This document shows, piece after piece, positions 1-6,214 of a stretch of DNA of 7,981 nucleotides (position 1 is the first letter of the stretch; every line of letters begins with the position of its first letter). Made by a program: the position numbers and the translations under genes. The DNA comes from Frankiales bacterium. Its GTDB lineage: Bacteria > Actinomycetota > Actinomycetes > Mycobacteriales > SCTD01. Location: assembly GCA_025965735.1 (NCBI GenBank), contig JAOPWK010000072.1:1-7981 (forward strand), read 5' to 3'. The notes below the pieces were generated by a model, which saw nothing but the letters and a program-made list of their open reading frames with translations, was not told the DNA's origin and ran no database searches.

Positions 1-561
1 GACGACCAGGACGCTCCGGCCGGCCAGCGGGCCGACGGCGTCGATCGCGCGCTCCAGGCCGACGGTCACGAGCGAGCGGCCGGCCTCGTCGATGCCGGTC
101 TCGCTGTGCGCCCGCTTGCCGACCTTGAGCGCCTTCTGGAACAGCTCGTGCAGCGTCGGCCCGGCGCCGCCGTCACGCGCGCTGGCGTAGGCCCGACGCA
201 GCTGGCCCAGGATCTGCGACTCGCCCACCACCATCGAGTCCAGGCCGCAGGCGACCTCGAACAGGTGCAGGACCGCCTGGCCCTCCCAGTGCACGTAGAG
301 GTGCCGCTTGAGCTCGTCGAGCGGGACGCCGGACAGCCGCGCCAGCAGGTCGCTGACCGCGTCGACGCCGGCGTGGAAGCCCTCGGTGTCGGCGTAGACC
401 TCGACCCGGTTGCAGGTGGACAGCACGACGGCCTCGCCGAGCGGGCCGCTGGAGCGCAGGTCGGAGAGCACGCCGCTGCTCTCGCCCACGCCGACGGTGA
501 CCTGCTCCAGCAGGCTGACCGGCGCGCTGCGGTGCGAGATGCCGACGACGAGCACGCTCAC
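1..561 (-). CDS. hemA: Glutamyl-tRNA reductase, N-terminal 187 residues (3' end outside window)
   Basis: This cytoplasmic enzyme uses NADPH to reduce glutamyl-tRNA(Glu) to glutamate-1-semialdehyde, the first committed step of C5-pathway tetrapyrrole (heme, siroheme, B12) synthesis. The frame opens with GTG at 561-559 and runs without a stop to base 1. Seen in the translation: the N-terminal VVGISHRSAP motif (residues 5-14), the STCNR motif with the family's catalytic thioester cysteine at Cys50, and the GESQILGQ signature (113-120). The visible part ends as the Rossmann NADPH domain begins (GRSVLVV, 181-187). A full protein has roughly 420-560 residues, so over half is missing. The start overlaps the rex stop by 4 bp (GTGA), implying one transcript with translational coupling. 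This matches the rex-hemACD operon of Streptomyces coelicolor. Regulation should follow the Rex operator upstream of rex. Confidence 0.97.
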   Translation of the reverse strand, partial: MSVLVVGISHRSAPVSLLEQVTVGVGESSGVLSDLRSSGPLGEAVVLSTCNRVEVYADTEGFHAGVDAVSDLLARLSGVPLDELKRHLYVHWEGQAVLHLFEVACGLDSMVVGESQILGQLRRAYASARDGGAGPTLHELFQKALKVGKRAHSETGIDEAGRSLVTVGLERAIDAVGPLAGRSVLVV

Positions 562-1250
562 GCCGAGACCTCCGCGAGGGTGGCCTTGCGGTGCTCGTGG
601 AAGGACAGGATCTGCAGCTCGTTGGACAGGTCCACCCGCCGGACGTCGACGCCGTCCGGCACCTGCAGGACCGTCGGCGCGAAGTTGAGGATGCTGCGGA
701 CCCCGGCCCCGACGAGCCGGTCGCAGACGTCCTGTGCAGCCTCGGCGGGCGTGGCGATGACGCCGATGGAGACGTCCTCCTCGCGCACCACCTCGTCCAG
801 CTCGTCCAGCGACCGGATCGGCATCCCGGCGACGACGTCGCCCACACGCGCGGCGTCCGCGTCGAGCAGCGCGGCGATGCGGAAGCCGCGGTCGTCGAAC
901 CCGCCGTAGCCGGCCAGCGCCTGGCCCAGGTGGCCGACGCCGACGAGGACGACCGACCAGCGCTGGCCGAGCCCCAGGGCACCGCTGATGTGGAAGACCA
1001 GCTCCTGCACCTCGTAGCCGACGCCGCGGGTGCCGTACGAGCCGAGGTGCGACAGGTCCTTGCGCAGCTTGGCCGAGCCGACGCCGGCCGCGGAGGCGAG
1101 CGCCTCGCTGCTCACGGTCGTACGCCCGGTCTCGGCCAGGGCGTGCAGCGCGCGCAGGTACACCGGCAGGCGCGCGACGGTGGCCTCGGGCACCTCGGCG
1201 CGGCGGGCGCGCGGCACGTCGGCGGCTGGACCGCTGGCCTGCGCGCTCAC
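558..1250 (-). CDS. rex: Redox-sensing transcriptional repressor Rex
   Basis: Rex is a dimeric repressor that binds DNA when NADH/NAD+ is low and leaves it when NADH rises, releasing respiratory and heme genes under oxygen limitation. The 230-residue protein has a variable 20-residue Ala/Pro/Arg N-terminus. A winged helix follows (about 25-85), with the recognition region AGVGSAKLRKDLSHLGSYG (55-73) typical of Rex. Then comes a Rossmann NAD(H) domain with GVGHLG (104-109) and an acidic residue ending the second strand (LLDAD, Asp130). The C-terminal domain-swap helix ends in the conserved LSFHEH stretch (215-220). The usual Asn of the GxGNLG loop is His107 here. The GTG start at 1250 has AGGAG 5 nt upstream (1256-1260). 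It is first in an operon with hemA (4-bp overlap). The promoter carries a Rex site, so autorepression is expected. Confidence 0.97.
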   Translation of the reverse strand: MSAQASGPAADVPRARRAEVPEATVARLPVYLRALHALAETGRTTVSSEALASAAGVGSAKLRKDLSHLGSYGTRGVGYEVQELVFHISGALGLGQRWSVVLVGVGHLGQALAGYGGFDDRGFRIAALLDADAARVGDVVAGMPIRSLDELDEVVREEDVSIGVIATPAEAAQDVCDRLVGAGVRSILNFAPTVLQVPDGVDVRRVDLSNELQILSFHEHRKATLAEVSA

Positions 1251-1255
1251 GACGT

Positions 1256-1260
1256 CTCCT
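1256..1260 (-). promoter_or_regulatory. Ribosome binding site of rex
   Basis: On the minus strand AGGAG lies 5 nt before the GTG at 1250. It supports this GTG as the rex start. Confidence 0.75.
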
Positions 1261-1298
1261 GCCCGACGGGGCGCGTCCGCGCTGCCCCTGTGAGGCTC

Positions 1299-1327
1299 AG
1301 GTTACGCGCTTGTGAACGGTTGCACAA
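1299..1327 (-). promoter_or_regulatory. Predicted promoter of the rex-hemA operon
   Basis: On the minus strand a -35-like TTGTGC (1327-1322) and a -10 TAACCT (1304-1299, fitting TANNNT) are separated by exactly 17 nt. Transcription would begin near 1292, about 42 nt before the GTG. The -35 match is modest (TTG only), but the spacing and the overlap with the Rex operator support it. A promoter here makes rex independent of the upstream glutaredoxin-like gene, which ends at 1342. Confidence 0.6.
1310..1327. promoter_or_regulatory. Rex operator (ROP)
   Basis: The 18-bp sequence TTGTGAACGGTTGCACAA is an inverted repeat, TTGTGAA-N4-TGCACAA, one base off the perfect actinobacterial Rex site TTGTGAA-N4-TTCACAA. 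It covers the -35 hexamer and part of the spacer of the predicted rex promoter, so bound Rex would block RNA polymerase. This agrees with the autoregulation known for Streptomyces rex. Confidence 0.85.
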
Positions 1328-1330
1328 AGT

Positions 1331-1346
1331 CGTGATCGCGGTCACA
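1331..1346. promoter_or_regulatory. CRP/FNR-family-type palindrome upstream of the rex promoter
   Basis: CGTGA-TCGCGG-TCACA matches the CRP-type consensus TGTGA-N6-TCACA at nine of ten defined bases. It sits 3 bp upstream of the Rex operator, centred about 46 bp before the predicted rex transcription start, and overlaps the last codons of the glutaredoxin-like gene. Actinobacterial Crp/GlxR proteins use this consensus. Binding is inferred, and coding constraint at 1342-1346 could explain part of the match. Confidence 0.45.
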
Positions 1347-1605
1347 GCCGCAGGTTCAGGGCCTTCCGGAGGACCTCCTCGTTGACCCGCCAGTAGGCGT
1401 GCTCGACCCCGTCCAGCAGCACCACCGGGACCTTGTCGGTCCACCGCTCGCGGTCGGCAGGGTCGGCGTCGACATCGCGCACCTCGAGCGGCACTCCGGC
1501 GTCCGCAGCCGCCCGCGCCACCACCGGCTCGGCCTCCGCGCACAGCGTGCAGCCCTGCCGCGTCACGAGCAGCACCGACTGCGGACGGCGGCGGAGCAGC
1601 CTCAT
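1342..1605 (-). CDS. Small glutaredoxin-like thiol protein (glutaredoxin/DUF836 family)
   Basis: This 87-residue thioredoxin-fold protein has the redox motif Cys19-Thr-Leu-Cys22 right after the first strand (VLLVTRQGCTLC), a second strand VPLEVRDVDAD, and a cis-proline region KVPVVLLDG. It ends with WRVNEEVLRKALNLRL. The family is thought to do thiol-disulfide exchange in the cytoplasm; the partner is unknown. I chose the ATG at 1605 over an upstream start because it overlaps the ligase stop by 4 bp (ATGA) and puts the first strand near the N-terminus. The upstream extension is merely the ligase 3' end in another frame. A glutaredoxin-family gene often lies beside rex in actinobacteria. Here it is coupled to an acyl-CoA ligase, while rex has a separate promoter 3' of it. 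A glutathione or mycothiol role is not shown. Confidence 0.85.
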   Translation of the reverse strand: MRLLRRRPQSVLLVTRQGCTLCAEAEPVVARAAADAGVPLEVRDVDADPADRERWTDKVPVVLLDGVEHAYWRVNEEVLRKALNLRL

Positions 1606-3134
1606 GCAGACCGCTCGCGCAGCCTGCCCTTGCTGACCTTGCCGGTCGCGCTGTGCGGCAGCTCCGGCACGAAGTCCACCGACGTCGGGCACTTGAACCG
1701 CGCCAGCGACCGAGCGCAGTGCGCGATGAGGTCGTCGGCGGCCACGCGCGCACCGGGCTTGAGCACGACGAGCGCCTTGACCGACTCGCCGGTGTACGGG
1801 TGGGCGACCCCGAGGACCGCGGCCTCCTCGACGTCGGGGTGCGCGGCGAGCACGTCCTCGACCTCGCGCGGGTAGACGTTGAAGCCGCTCACGAGGATCA
1901 GCTCCTTGCGCCGGTCGACCAGGAACAGGTCGCCGTCGTCGTCCAGCACCGCGATGTCCCCGGTGGCGAACCAGCCGTCGGCGTCCGGCCCCTCGGTGGC
2001 GTCCGGCCAGTAGCCCAGGAACAGGTTCGCGCCGCGGACGCAGATCTCCCCGGGGTCGCCGTCCTCGTCCACCTCGTGGCCGCGCTCGTCGACGAGCCTG
2101 AGCTCGACACCCGGGATCGGCCGGCCGATGGAGAAGGGCTTGGCGACCTCGCTCATCAGCGTGCTGGTCAGCACCGGAGCGGTCTCGGTGAGGCCGTAGC
2201 CCTCGAAGACGTGGTGGCCGGTGATGTCCAGGATCCGGTGCAGCACCGGGCCGGGCAGCGGGGCGGCGCCGGACAGCGCGACCCGCACGGTGCTGAACGC
2301 GTCGCCGACGTCGGGCAGCATCGACCAGGCGACGTACATCGGCGGGGCGCCCAACACGCTGGTGATCTCGTGCCGACGGATCTCGGCGAGCGTCTCCACC
2401 GGGTCGAAGCGCTCCACGAGCACGCCGGTGGCGGCCTCGCGGGCGACGGCGCCGAGGCCGGCGTTGAGGCCGTAGATGTGGAACAGCGGCAGCACGAGCA
2501 GCACGATGTCGTCGGGGGTGATGACCGGCGGGTCGATCTGGGCGCCCTGGCCGAGGTTCGCCAGCAGCGCGCGGTGCGGGAGCATCGCGCCCTTGGGCTT
2601 GCCGCTGGTGCCGGACGTGTAGATGAGCACCGCGAGGTCCTCGCCGCCGCGATCGCTGTCCACCGGCGTGCTGCCGCCGCCGGCCAGCAGGGCGTCCCAG
2701 GTGGTGGCGCCGGGCGGGGCGGTGTCGACGCCGGTGACGACCAGGTGCTCGAGCGCGTCGACCTCGGCCGCCACGACCTGCGCCGTCGCGGAGGTGCCGC
2801 GGGTGGTGACGAGCGCGCGGGCGCCGCTGTCGCCGAGCGCGTGCGCCAGCTCGTCGCGGGTGTAGCCCGGGTTCAGCGGCACGGCGACGAGCCCGGCCCG
2901 CAGCACGCCGAAGTACGCCACCGGGAAGTCAGGGGTGTTCGCCAGGTGGATGCCGACCCGGTCGCCGGGGGCGAGGCCGAGCGCCAGCAGGCCGGCCGCG
3001 GCGGCGTCGACAGCGGCGTCGACCTCGGCCCAGGTGAGGGTGCTGCCGCGGTGCACGAAGGCGGCGCCGTCGCCGCGTCGCTCGGCGGCTGAGCGCACCA
3101 GGTCGGCGAGGTTGCCCGAGTGGGGTCCTGTCAC
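1602..3134 (-). CDS. AMP-forming acyl-CoA ligase (fatty acid--CoA ligase, ANL superfamily)
   Basis: This enzyme activates a carboxylic acid with ATP to an acyl-adenylate, then transfers it to CoA. All adenylation core motifs are present in the 510-residue protein: the P-loop YTSGTSGKPKG (172-182), FEGYGLTETAP (310-320), TGD (391-393), the hinge region DRRKELILVSGFNVYPREVE (407-426), and the catalytic lysine Lys499 in PHSATGKVSKGR. Length and motifs fit fatty-acyl-CoA ligases of the FadD type. The exact acyl substrate cannot be read from the sequence. The GTG at 3134 has GGAGG at 3148-3144, 9 nt upstream. The stop overlaps the glutaredoxin-like ATG. The 78-bp gap to the penicillin-binding protein stop contains an AT-richer patch near 3185-3205, where a promoter could lie, but I found no convincing hexamers. 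No signal peptide or membrane segment is evident. Confidence 0.93.
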   Translation of the reverse strand: MTGPHSGNLADLVRSAAERRGDGAAFVHRGSTLTWAEVDAAVDAAAAGLLALGLAPGDRVGIHLANTPDFPVAYFGVLRAGLVAVPLNPGYTRDELAHALGDSGARALVTTRGTSATAQVVAAEVDALEHLVVTGVDTAPPGATTWDALLAGGGSTPVDSDRGGEDLAVLIYTSGTSGKPKGAMLPHRALLANLGQGAQIDPPVITPDDIVLLVLPLFHIYGLNAGLGAVAREAATGVLVERFDPVETLAEIRRHEITSVLGAPPMYVAWSMLPDVGDAFSTVRVALSGAAPLPGPVLHRILDITGHHVFEGYGLTETAPVLTSTLMSEVAKPFSIGRPIPGVELRLVDERGHEVDEDGDPGEICVRGANLFLGYWPDATEGPDADGWFATGDIAVLDDDGDLFLVDRRKELILVSGFNVYPREVEDVLAAHPDVEEAAVLGVAHPYTGESVKALVVLKPGARVAADDLIAHCARSLARFKCPTSVDFVPELPHSATGKVSKGRLRERSA

Positions 3135-3212
3135 TGCCCAGCGCCTCCGGTCACGGCCGGCGGCACGGGCCGACCCGCGGCCGAGTGTTCCACATTTGCA
3201 AGCACCGATCCG

Positions 3213-5558
3213 TCAGCCGGACCGCGCTTCGCCGCCCGGACTCGGGTCGCCACCACCTGGCAGGAGCGGGTCCTCGGTGGGCTCCGGCTGCGGTGGGGGC
3301 GACGGCGCCTCCTCCGCCGGAGCCTGCGTCTGCTCGACCGGTGCCGGAGCGGGGGGAGGCGGCGTCGCCCGCCGCCGACGCGGGCGCGGCGTCTGCACCG
3401 GCTCGGCCTCGGTCGCGACGGGCGCGGCGGTCGCCGGCGTCGGCGGCTCGCCGTTCGCGACCCGCTGCTTCTCCGCCTGGATCCCGCGCAGGATCTCGAA
3501 GGACCGGTCGAAGATCTTCGCCGGCAGCGTCCCGCCGTAGACCTGCGGGACGCCGTTGACGTTCTTCATTCCGCCGCACGAGCGGCTCTGCACGCCCTCG
3601 CACGACTGGTCCTCGTAGCCCATCCAGACGGCGAGGCAGATGTTCTGCGGGTCCTTCGCGCAGCCGATGAACCACGCGTCGGTGCTGTCGTTGGTCGTGC
3701 CGGTCTTGCCGTAGACCGGGAACTCCTGCCGCGCGTCGCGGGCCGTGCCCCCGGGCTGCGTGACGCCGGACATGGCCTCCACGACGCGGTCGGCCACGTC
3801 GGCCGCCATCGCGCGGCGGACCGGCTCGGGCTTCGCGGGCTCCTTGGCCAGCACCGCGCCCTCCGAGCTGCGGGTCTCCGTCACGTAGCGCGGCTTCATG
3901 TGCACGCCGTGGTTCATCAGCGTGCCGAAGGCGTTCGCCATGGACAGCGGCGTGACGTTGGCGGACGGGCCGAGGCCGAACGAGCTGATGCTGGTGAAGA
4001 ACTTGTCCTCGTTGGCGACGACGCCGGAGTCCAGCATCACCTGCTTGATCCGCTCCCGGCCGACCTCGATGGCGAGCGGGACGAAGACCGTGTTGACCGA
4101 CCCCTGCAGGGCGCGCCGCAGGGTGATCCGACCGCGGCTGCCGCCGCCCTCGCCGGCCGCGTTGCAGTACCGGTAGATGCCGTCTTTGGCGAAGCGGTCG
4201 CGGATCGTGCTGCAGGCCGGGGCCGCCCGCCGGGTGTTGAGCGAGAGCCCCTTCTCCAGCGCGACGGCGAGGGTGAACGGCTTGATGGTGGAGCCGGTGG
4301 AGCGCTTGGCGTTGGTGGCCAGGTTGAAGTCGTCGCGCTCGTACCCGTTCTTGGCCTCGCGGCGGTTGCCCTTCTTGTCGACGAAGGCCGGGTAGCGGCG
4401 CAGCGTGGTCATCGCCTTGACGTCGCCCTTGCGGATGTCGACGGCGACCACGGCGGCCTGCGGGTCGCTGGCGTCCGGCAGCACCTCCCGCGCGGCGCGG
4501 GTGACGGCCTCCTGCAGGTCGCTGTCCAGCGTCGTGGTCACGCGCAGGCCGCCCCGGTAGAGCGCGTCCTCGTCGTCCTTGTACTTGGCGCGGAGCTGGG
4601 CCTTGACCAGGTCGGCGAACTCCGGCGCCGTGCTCGGCGGCTCGGGCGGCGTCTCCTGCAGCGGCTTCACCGCCGCCTCCCGGCGGAAGGCGTCACTGGC
4701 CTGCTGCGTGGTGATGTGCTCGTTGGTCACCATCTGGTTGAGCGTGTACTGCTGGCGCTTGCGTGCCGTCGCGAAGTCCCGGACCGGGTTCCAGGCCGAC
4801 GGCGCAGGCGCGATGCCGGCCAGCATCGACGCGCGGGCCAGGGCGAGCACCGGGTCGCGGCGGTTGTTGCGGCCGGGCGTCTCGTCGAGGTCGAGGTCCT
4901 TCACGTCGACGCCGTAGTAGTACTTCGCCGCTGCCTGGACGCCGTAGACGTTGTTGCCGAGGTAGAGCACGTTGAGGTAGTCGGTGAGGATCTCCTCCTT
5001 GCTCTTGCGGTTCTCCAGCCGGACCGAGAGCCCTGCCTCCTTCACCTTGCGCAGCAGGGTCCGCTCGTTGCCGACGTAGACGTTCTTGACGTACTGCTGG
5101 GTGATCGTCGAGCCGCCCTGCGTCCGGCCGCCGGCCAGGTCGCGGTAGGCCGCGCGCAGCGTCGCCGTCGGGTCGACCCCCTTGTGCACGAGGAACTGCG
5201 CGTCCTCGGCCGAGATGATCGCCTTGCGCATGACGTCGGGGATGTCCTGCGCCTGGATGACCTCCCGCCGCTGCGGCGGGCGGATCTGCGCGAACTGCGT
5301 CCCGTCGGAGGCGAGCAGCAGCACCGACTTGGGCGCCGGCGGGACGGCCCGCACGTCGAAGGGGGCCGCCAGCAGGCCGCTCACGAAGGTCGTCATCCCG
5401 ACCAGCACGGCCAGCACCAGGACGAGGAAGACCCGGGCGGCGCGGCGGCCGCGGCGGCGGCGGCGGGCAGCCGGGGACAGCCGGCGAGGGGCGCCCGACG
5501 AGCTGGCGGAGCGGGACGATCCGGCGCGCCCGGGGCGGGGGATCGCGGCGGAGGACAT
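3213..5558 (-). CDS. Class A penicillin-binding protein (bifunctional transglycosylase/transpeptidase)
   Basis: This membrane-anchored enzyme polymerises lipid II into glycan strands and cross-links peptide stems outside the membrane. The 781 residues comprise: an Arg/Ser-rich cytoplasmic tail (1-41); one membrane segment (about 42-66); a GT51 domain with AED and catalytic Glu118, GGSTITQQ (148-155), RKVKE (170-174) and the YLNVLYLGNNVYGVQAA region (194-210); and a transpeptidase domain with SxxK at Ser423-Lys426, SVN (487-489) and KTGT (618-621). A Pro/Ala/Glu-rich tail follows (about 701-781) with a basic RPRRRR patch. Extracytoplasmic cysteines 449/465, 633/641 and 653/661 could form disulfides. 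Both active sites look intact. It is of the PonA/PBP1A type; actinobacteria carry several, so I give no symbol. The ATG at 5558 was preferred over the frame's extension to 5777, which runs antisense through the receiver gene. No Shine-Dalgarno precedes it; a -10 element does. Confidence 0.95.
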   Translation of the reverse strand: MSSAAIPRPGRAGSSRSASSSGAPRRLSPAARRRRRGRRAARVFLVLVLAVLVGMTTFVSGLLAAPFDVRAVPPAPKSVLLLASDGTQFAQIRPPQRREVIQAQDIPDVMRKAIISAEDAQFLVHKGVDPTATLRAAYRDLAGGRTQGGSTITQQYVKNVYVGNERTLLRKVKEAGLSVRLENRKSKEEILTDYLNVLYLGNNVYGVQAAAKYYYGVDVKDLDLDETPGRNNRRDPVLALARASMLAGIAPAPSAWNPVRDFATARKRQQYTLNQMVTNEHITTQQASDAFRREAAVKPLQETPPEPPSTAPEFADLVKAQLRAKYKDDEDALYRGGLRVTTTLDSDLQEAVTRAAREVLPDASDPQAAVVAVDIRKGDVKAMTTLRRYPAFVDKKGNRREAKNGYERDDFNLATNAKRSTGSTIKPFTLAVALEKGLSLNTRRAAPACSTIRDRFAKDGIYRYCNAAGEGGGSRGRITLRRALQGSVNTVFVPLAIEVGRERIKQVMLDSGVVANEDKFFTSISSFGLGPSANVTPLSMANAFGTLMNHGVHMKPRYVTETRSSEGAVLAKEPAKPEPVRRAMAADVADRVVEAMSGVTQPGGTARDARQEFPVYGKTGTTNDSTDAWFIGCAKDPQNICLAVWMGYEDQSCEGVQSRSCGGMKNVNGVPQVYGGTLPAKIFDRSFEILRGIQAEKQRVANGEPPTPATAAPVATEAEPVQTPRPRRRRATPPPPAPAPVEQTQAPAEEAPSPPPQPEPTEDPLLPGGGDPSPGGEARSG

Positions 5559-5564
5559 GGATCG

Positions 5565-5570
5565 AGGGTA
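5565..5570 (-). promoter_or_regulatory. Predicted -10 element for a leaderless penicillin-binding protein mRNA
   Basis: On the minus strand TACCCT (fits TANNNT) ends 6 nt before the A of the ATG at 5558. This puts the element at -12 to -7 if transcription starts at that A. No Shine-Dalgarno is present, as expected for a leaderless transcript, common in actinobacteria. No good -35 is visible 17-18 nt upstream. Confidence 0.45.
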
Positions 5571-5615
5571 CGGCCGCCGCACGACCCGGGCAGGGCGTGC
5601 GGCATCCTGGGCCGC

Positions 5616-6011
5616 GTGACGCGCCCACCCACCCCGGTGCGCGTGCTCGTCGTCGACGACACCGAGCACGTGCGGCGCTTCATCGCCGAGATGCTCGGCC
5701 TCGACGGCTTCGACGTGGTGGGCACGGCGGCCAACGGCGAGGAGGCCGTCGCGCTGACCCTGGAGCACGACCCGCACGTCGTCGTGATGGACCTGCGGAT
5801 GCCCGGCATGGACGGCCTGGAGGCCACCCGCCGGATCCGGGCCCTGCGCAGCGGGCAGCAGGTCGTCCTCTACACCGCCTACCTGGACGAGACGGTGGAG
5901 GCGCAGGCGCGGGAGGCGGGCGTGGCCCTGTGCCTGGGCAAGGTCGAAGGCCTGCCCCGCCTGGAGCGGGAGCTGTCCCGGCTCACGCTCGCCCTGTCCC
6001 GCCGGGACTGA
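5616..6011 (+). CDS. Stand-alone response regulator receiver domain protein
   Basis: This 131-residue protein is a single CheY-like receiver domain with no output domain. Seen: the acidic pair Asp14-Asp15 (VLVVDD), phosphoacceptor Asp59 (VVMDLRMPGMDG), the switch Thr87 (LYTA), and the conserved Lys109. The usual Pro after that lysine is Val110, so the beta5-alpha5 loop is atypical. It should take a phosphoryl group from a histidine kinase and act by protein contact, but no kinase is in the window and the partner is unknown. The GTG at 5616 is the first usable start; GTG at 5637 is possible but would clip the first strand. There is no clear Shine-Dalgarno. A weak -10-like CATCCT lies 7 nt upstream, so the message may also be leaderless. 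It is divergent from the penicillin-binding protein gene, 57 bp apart. The very long open frame upstream is antisense to that gene and not coding. Confidence 0.88.
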   Translation: MTRPPTPVRVLVVDDTEHVRRFIAEMLGLDGFDVVGTAANGEEAVALTLEHDPHVVVMDLRMPGMDGLEATRRIRALRSGQQVVLYTAYLDETVEAQAREAGVALCLGKVEGLPRLERELSRLTLALSRRD

Positions 6012-6030
6012 GCGGTCGGCGCCGGCTCAG
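6008..6030 (+). terminator. Possible hairpin at the end of the receiver gene
   Basis: CTGAGC (6008-6013) and GCTCAG (6025-6030) form a perfect 6-bp inverted repeat with an 11-nt GC-rich loop, overlapping the stop codon. No T-run follows, so it is at best a non-canonical terminator. It is short enough to be chance in this GC-rich DNA. Confidence 0.3.
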
Positions 6031-6047
6031 GCCGCACCGGAGATCTG

Positions 6048-6078
6048 CCGACACTGAGCGCAGCCGTGCCCGTACCAT
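6048..6078 (+). promoter_or_regulatory. Candidate promoter of the sigma factor gene
   Basis: TACCAT (6073-6078) fits the actinobacterial -10 TANNNT. A -35-like CCGACA (6048-6053) lies upstream with a longish 19-nt spacer; GACACT at 6050-6055 gives 17 nt but a poorer match. Transcription would begin near 6085, leaving a leader of about 125 nt before the sigma GTG that includes the small reading frame at 6152. The rest of the 6031-6151 gap shows nothing else I can support. Confidence 0.35.
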
Positions 6079-6141
6079 CTGTGGCCACGCTCACGTCCGC
6101 GACCCGCCGTGGTCGGGGGCTGGGCGTCCCTCCCGTGCGAC

Positions 6142-6146
6142 AGGAG
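6142..6146 (+). promoter_or_regulatory. Shine-Dalgarno serving the leader reading frame
   Basis: AGGAG stands 5 nt before the GTG at 6152. It is the only good ribosome binding site between the receiver gene and the sigma factor, yet that GTG is out of frame with the sigma factor. This favours a coupled leader peptide. Confidence 0.55.
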
Positions 6147-6151
6147 ACCCC

Positions 6152-6214
6152 GTGAGCCCCGCCTCGCGAGCCGCTCCCGGGTCCTGTCGCGCCCGCGCGC
6201 GGGCCGAGCGGTGA
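6152..6214 (+). CDS. Short leader reading frame overlapping the sigma factor start
   Basis: A 20-codon frame begins at GTG 6152 behind AGGAG and reads MSPASRAAPGSCRARARAER. Its TGA at 6212-6214 overlaps the GTG at 6211-6213 that I take as the sigma factor start (GTGA, 4-bp overlap). The peptide is basic (six Arg) and resembles no family I know. The likely role is translational coupling: ribosomes ending here could restart on the sigma gene, which has no good ribosome binding site of its own. Alternatives are a chance frame, or a one-base sequence error that split the true sigma N-terminus. Third-position GC content is equally high in both frames and does not decide. Confidence 0.4.
   Translation: MSPASRAAPGSCRARARAER

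Noticed and set aside
591..1385. A 264-residue plus-strand open frame across rex
   Set aside because: It is antisense to rex and runs through the rex promoter and operator; there is no family resemblance.
1606..1692. 29-residue N-terminal extension of the glutaredoxin-like protein
   Set aside because: It lies within the ligase 3' end, is Gln/Arg/Gly-rich, and the ATG at 1605 gives a compact thioredoxin fold with the usual stop/start overlap.
1653..3092. A 479-residue plus-strand open frame
   Set aside because: It is antisense to the acyl-CoA ligase, low in complexity and has no recognisable domain: a GC-skewed shadow frame.
3135..3212. Terminator or promoter between the penicillin-binding protein and the ligase
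   Set aside because: An AT-richer patch is visible near 3185-3205, but I found no hairpin with a T-run and no well-spaced -35/-10 pair.
5433..5470. CGG-rich trinucleotide tract, considered as a repeat element
   Set aside because: It encodes the Arg/Ala-rich cytoplasmic tail of the penicillin-binding protein and is ordinary low-complexity coding DNA.
3120..5615. A plus-strand open frame of over 800 codons running into the receiver gene
   Set aside because: It is antisense to the penicillin-binding protein, whose catalytic motifs are intact. The translation is an Arg/Val/Asp/His-rich string typical of the complementary frame of GC-rich genes. Only the last 132 codons, from 5616, form a real domain.
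5559..5777. N-terminal extension of the penicillin-binding protein to a start at 5777
   Set aside because: The extension runs antisense through the first strands of the receiver domain. The protein from the ATG at 5558 already has a normal cytoplasmic tail and membrane segment.
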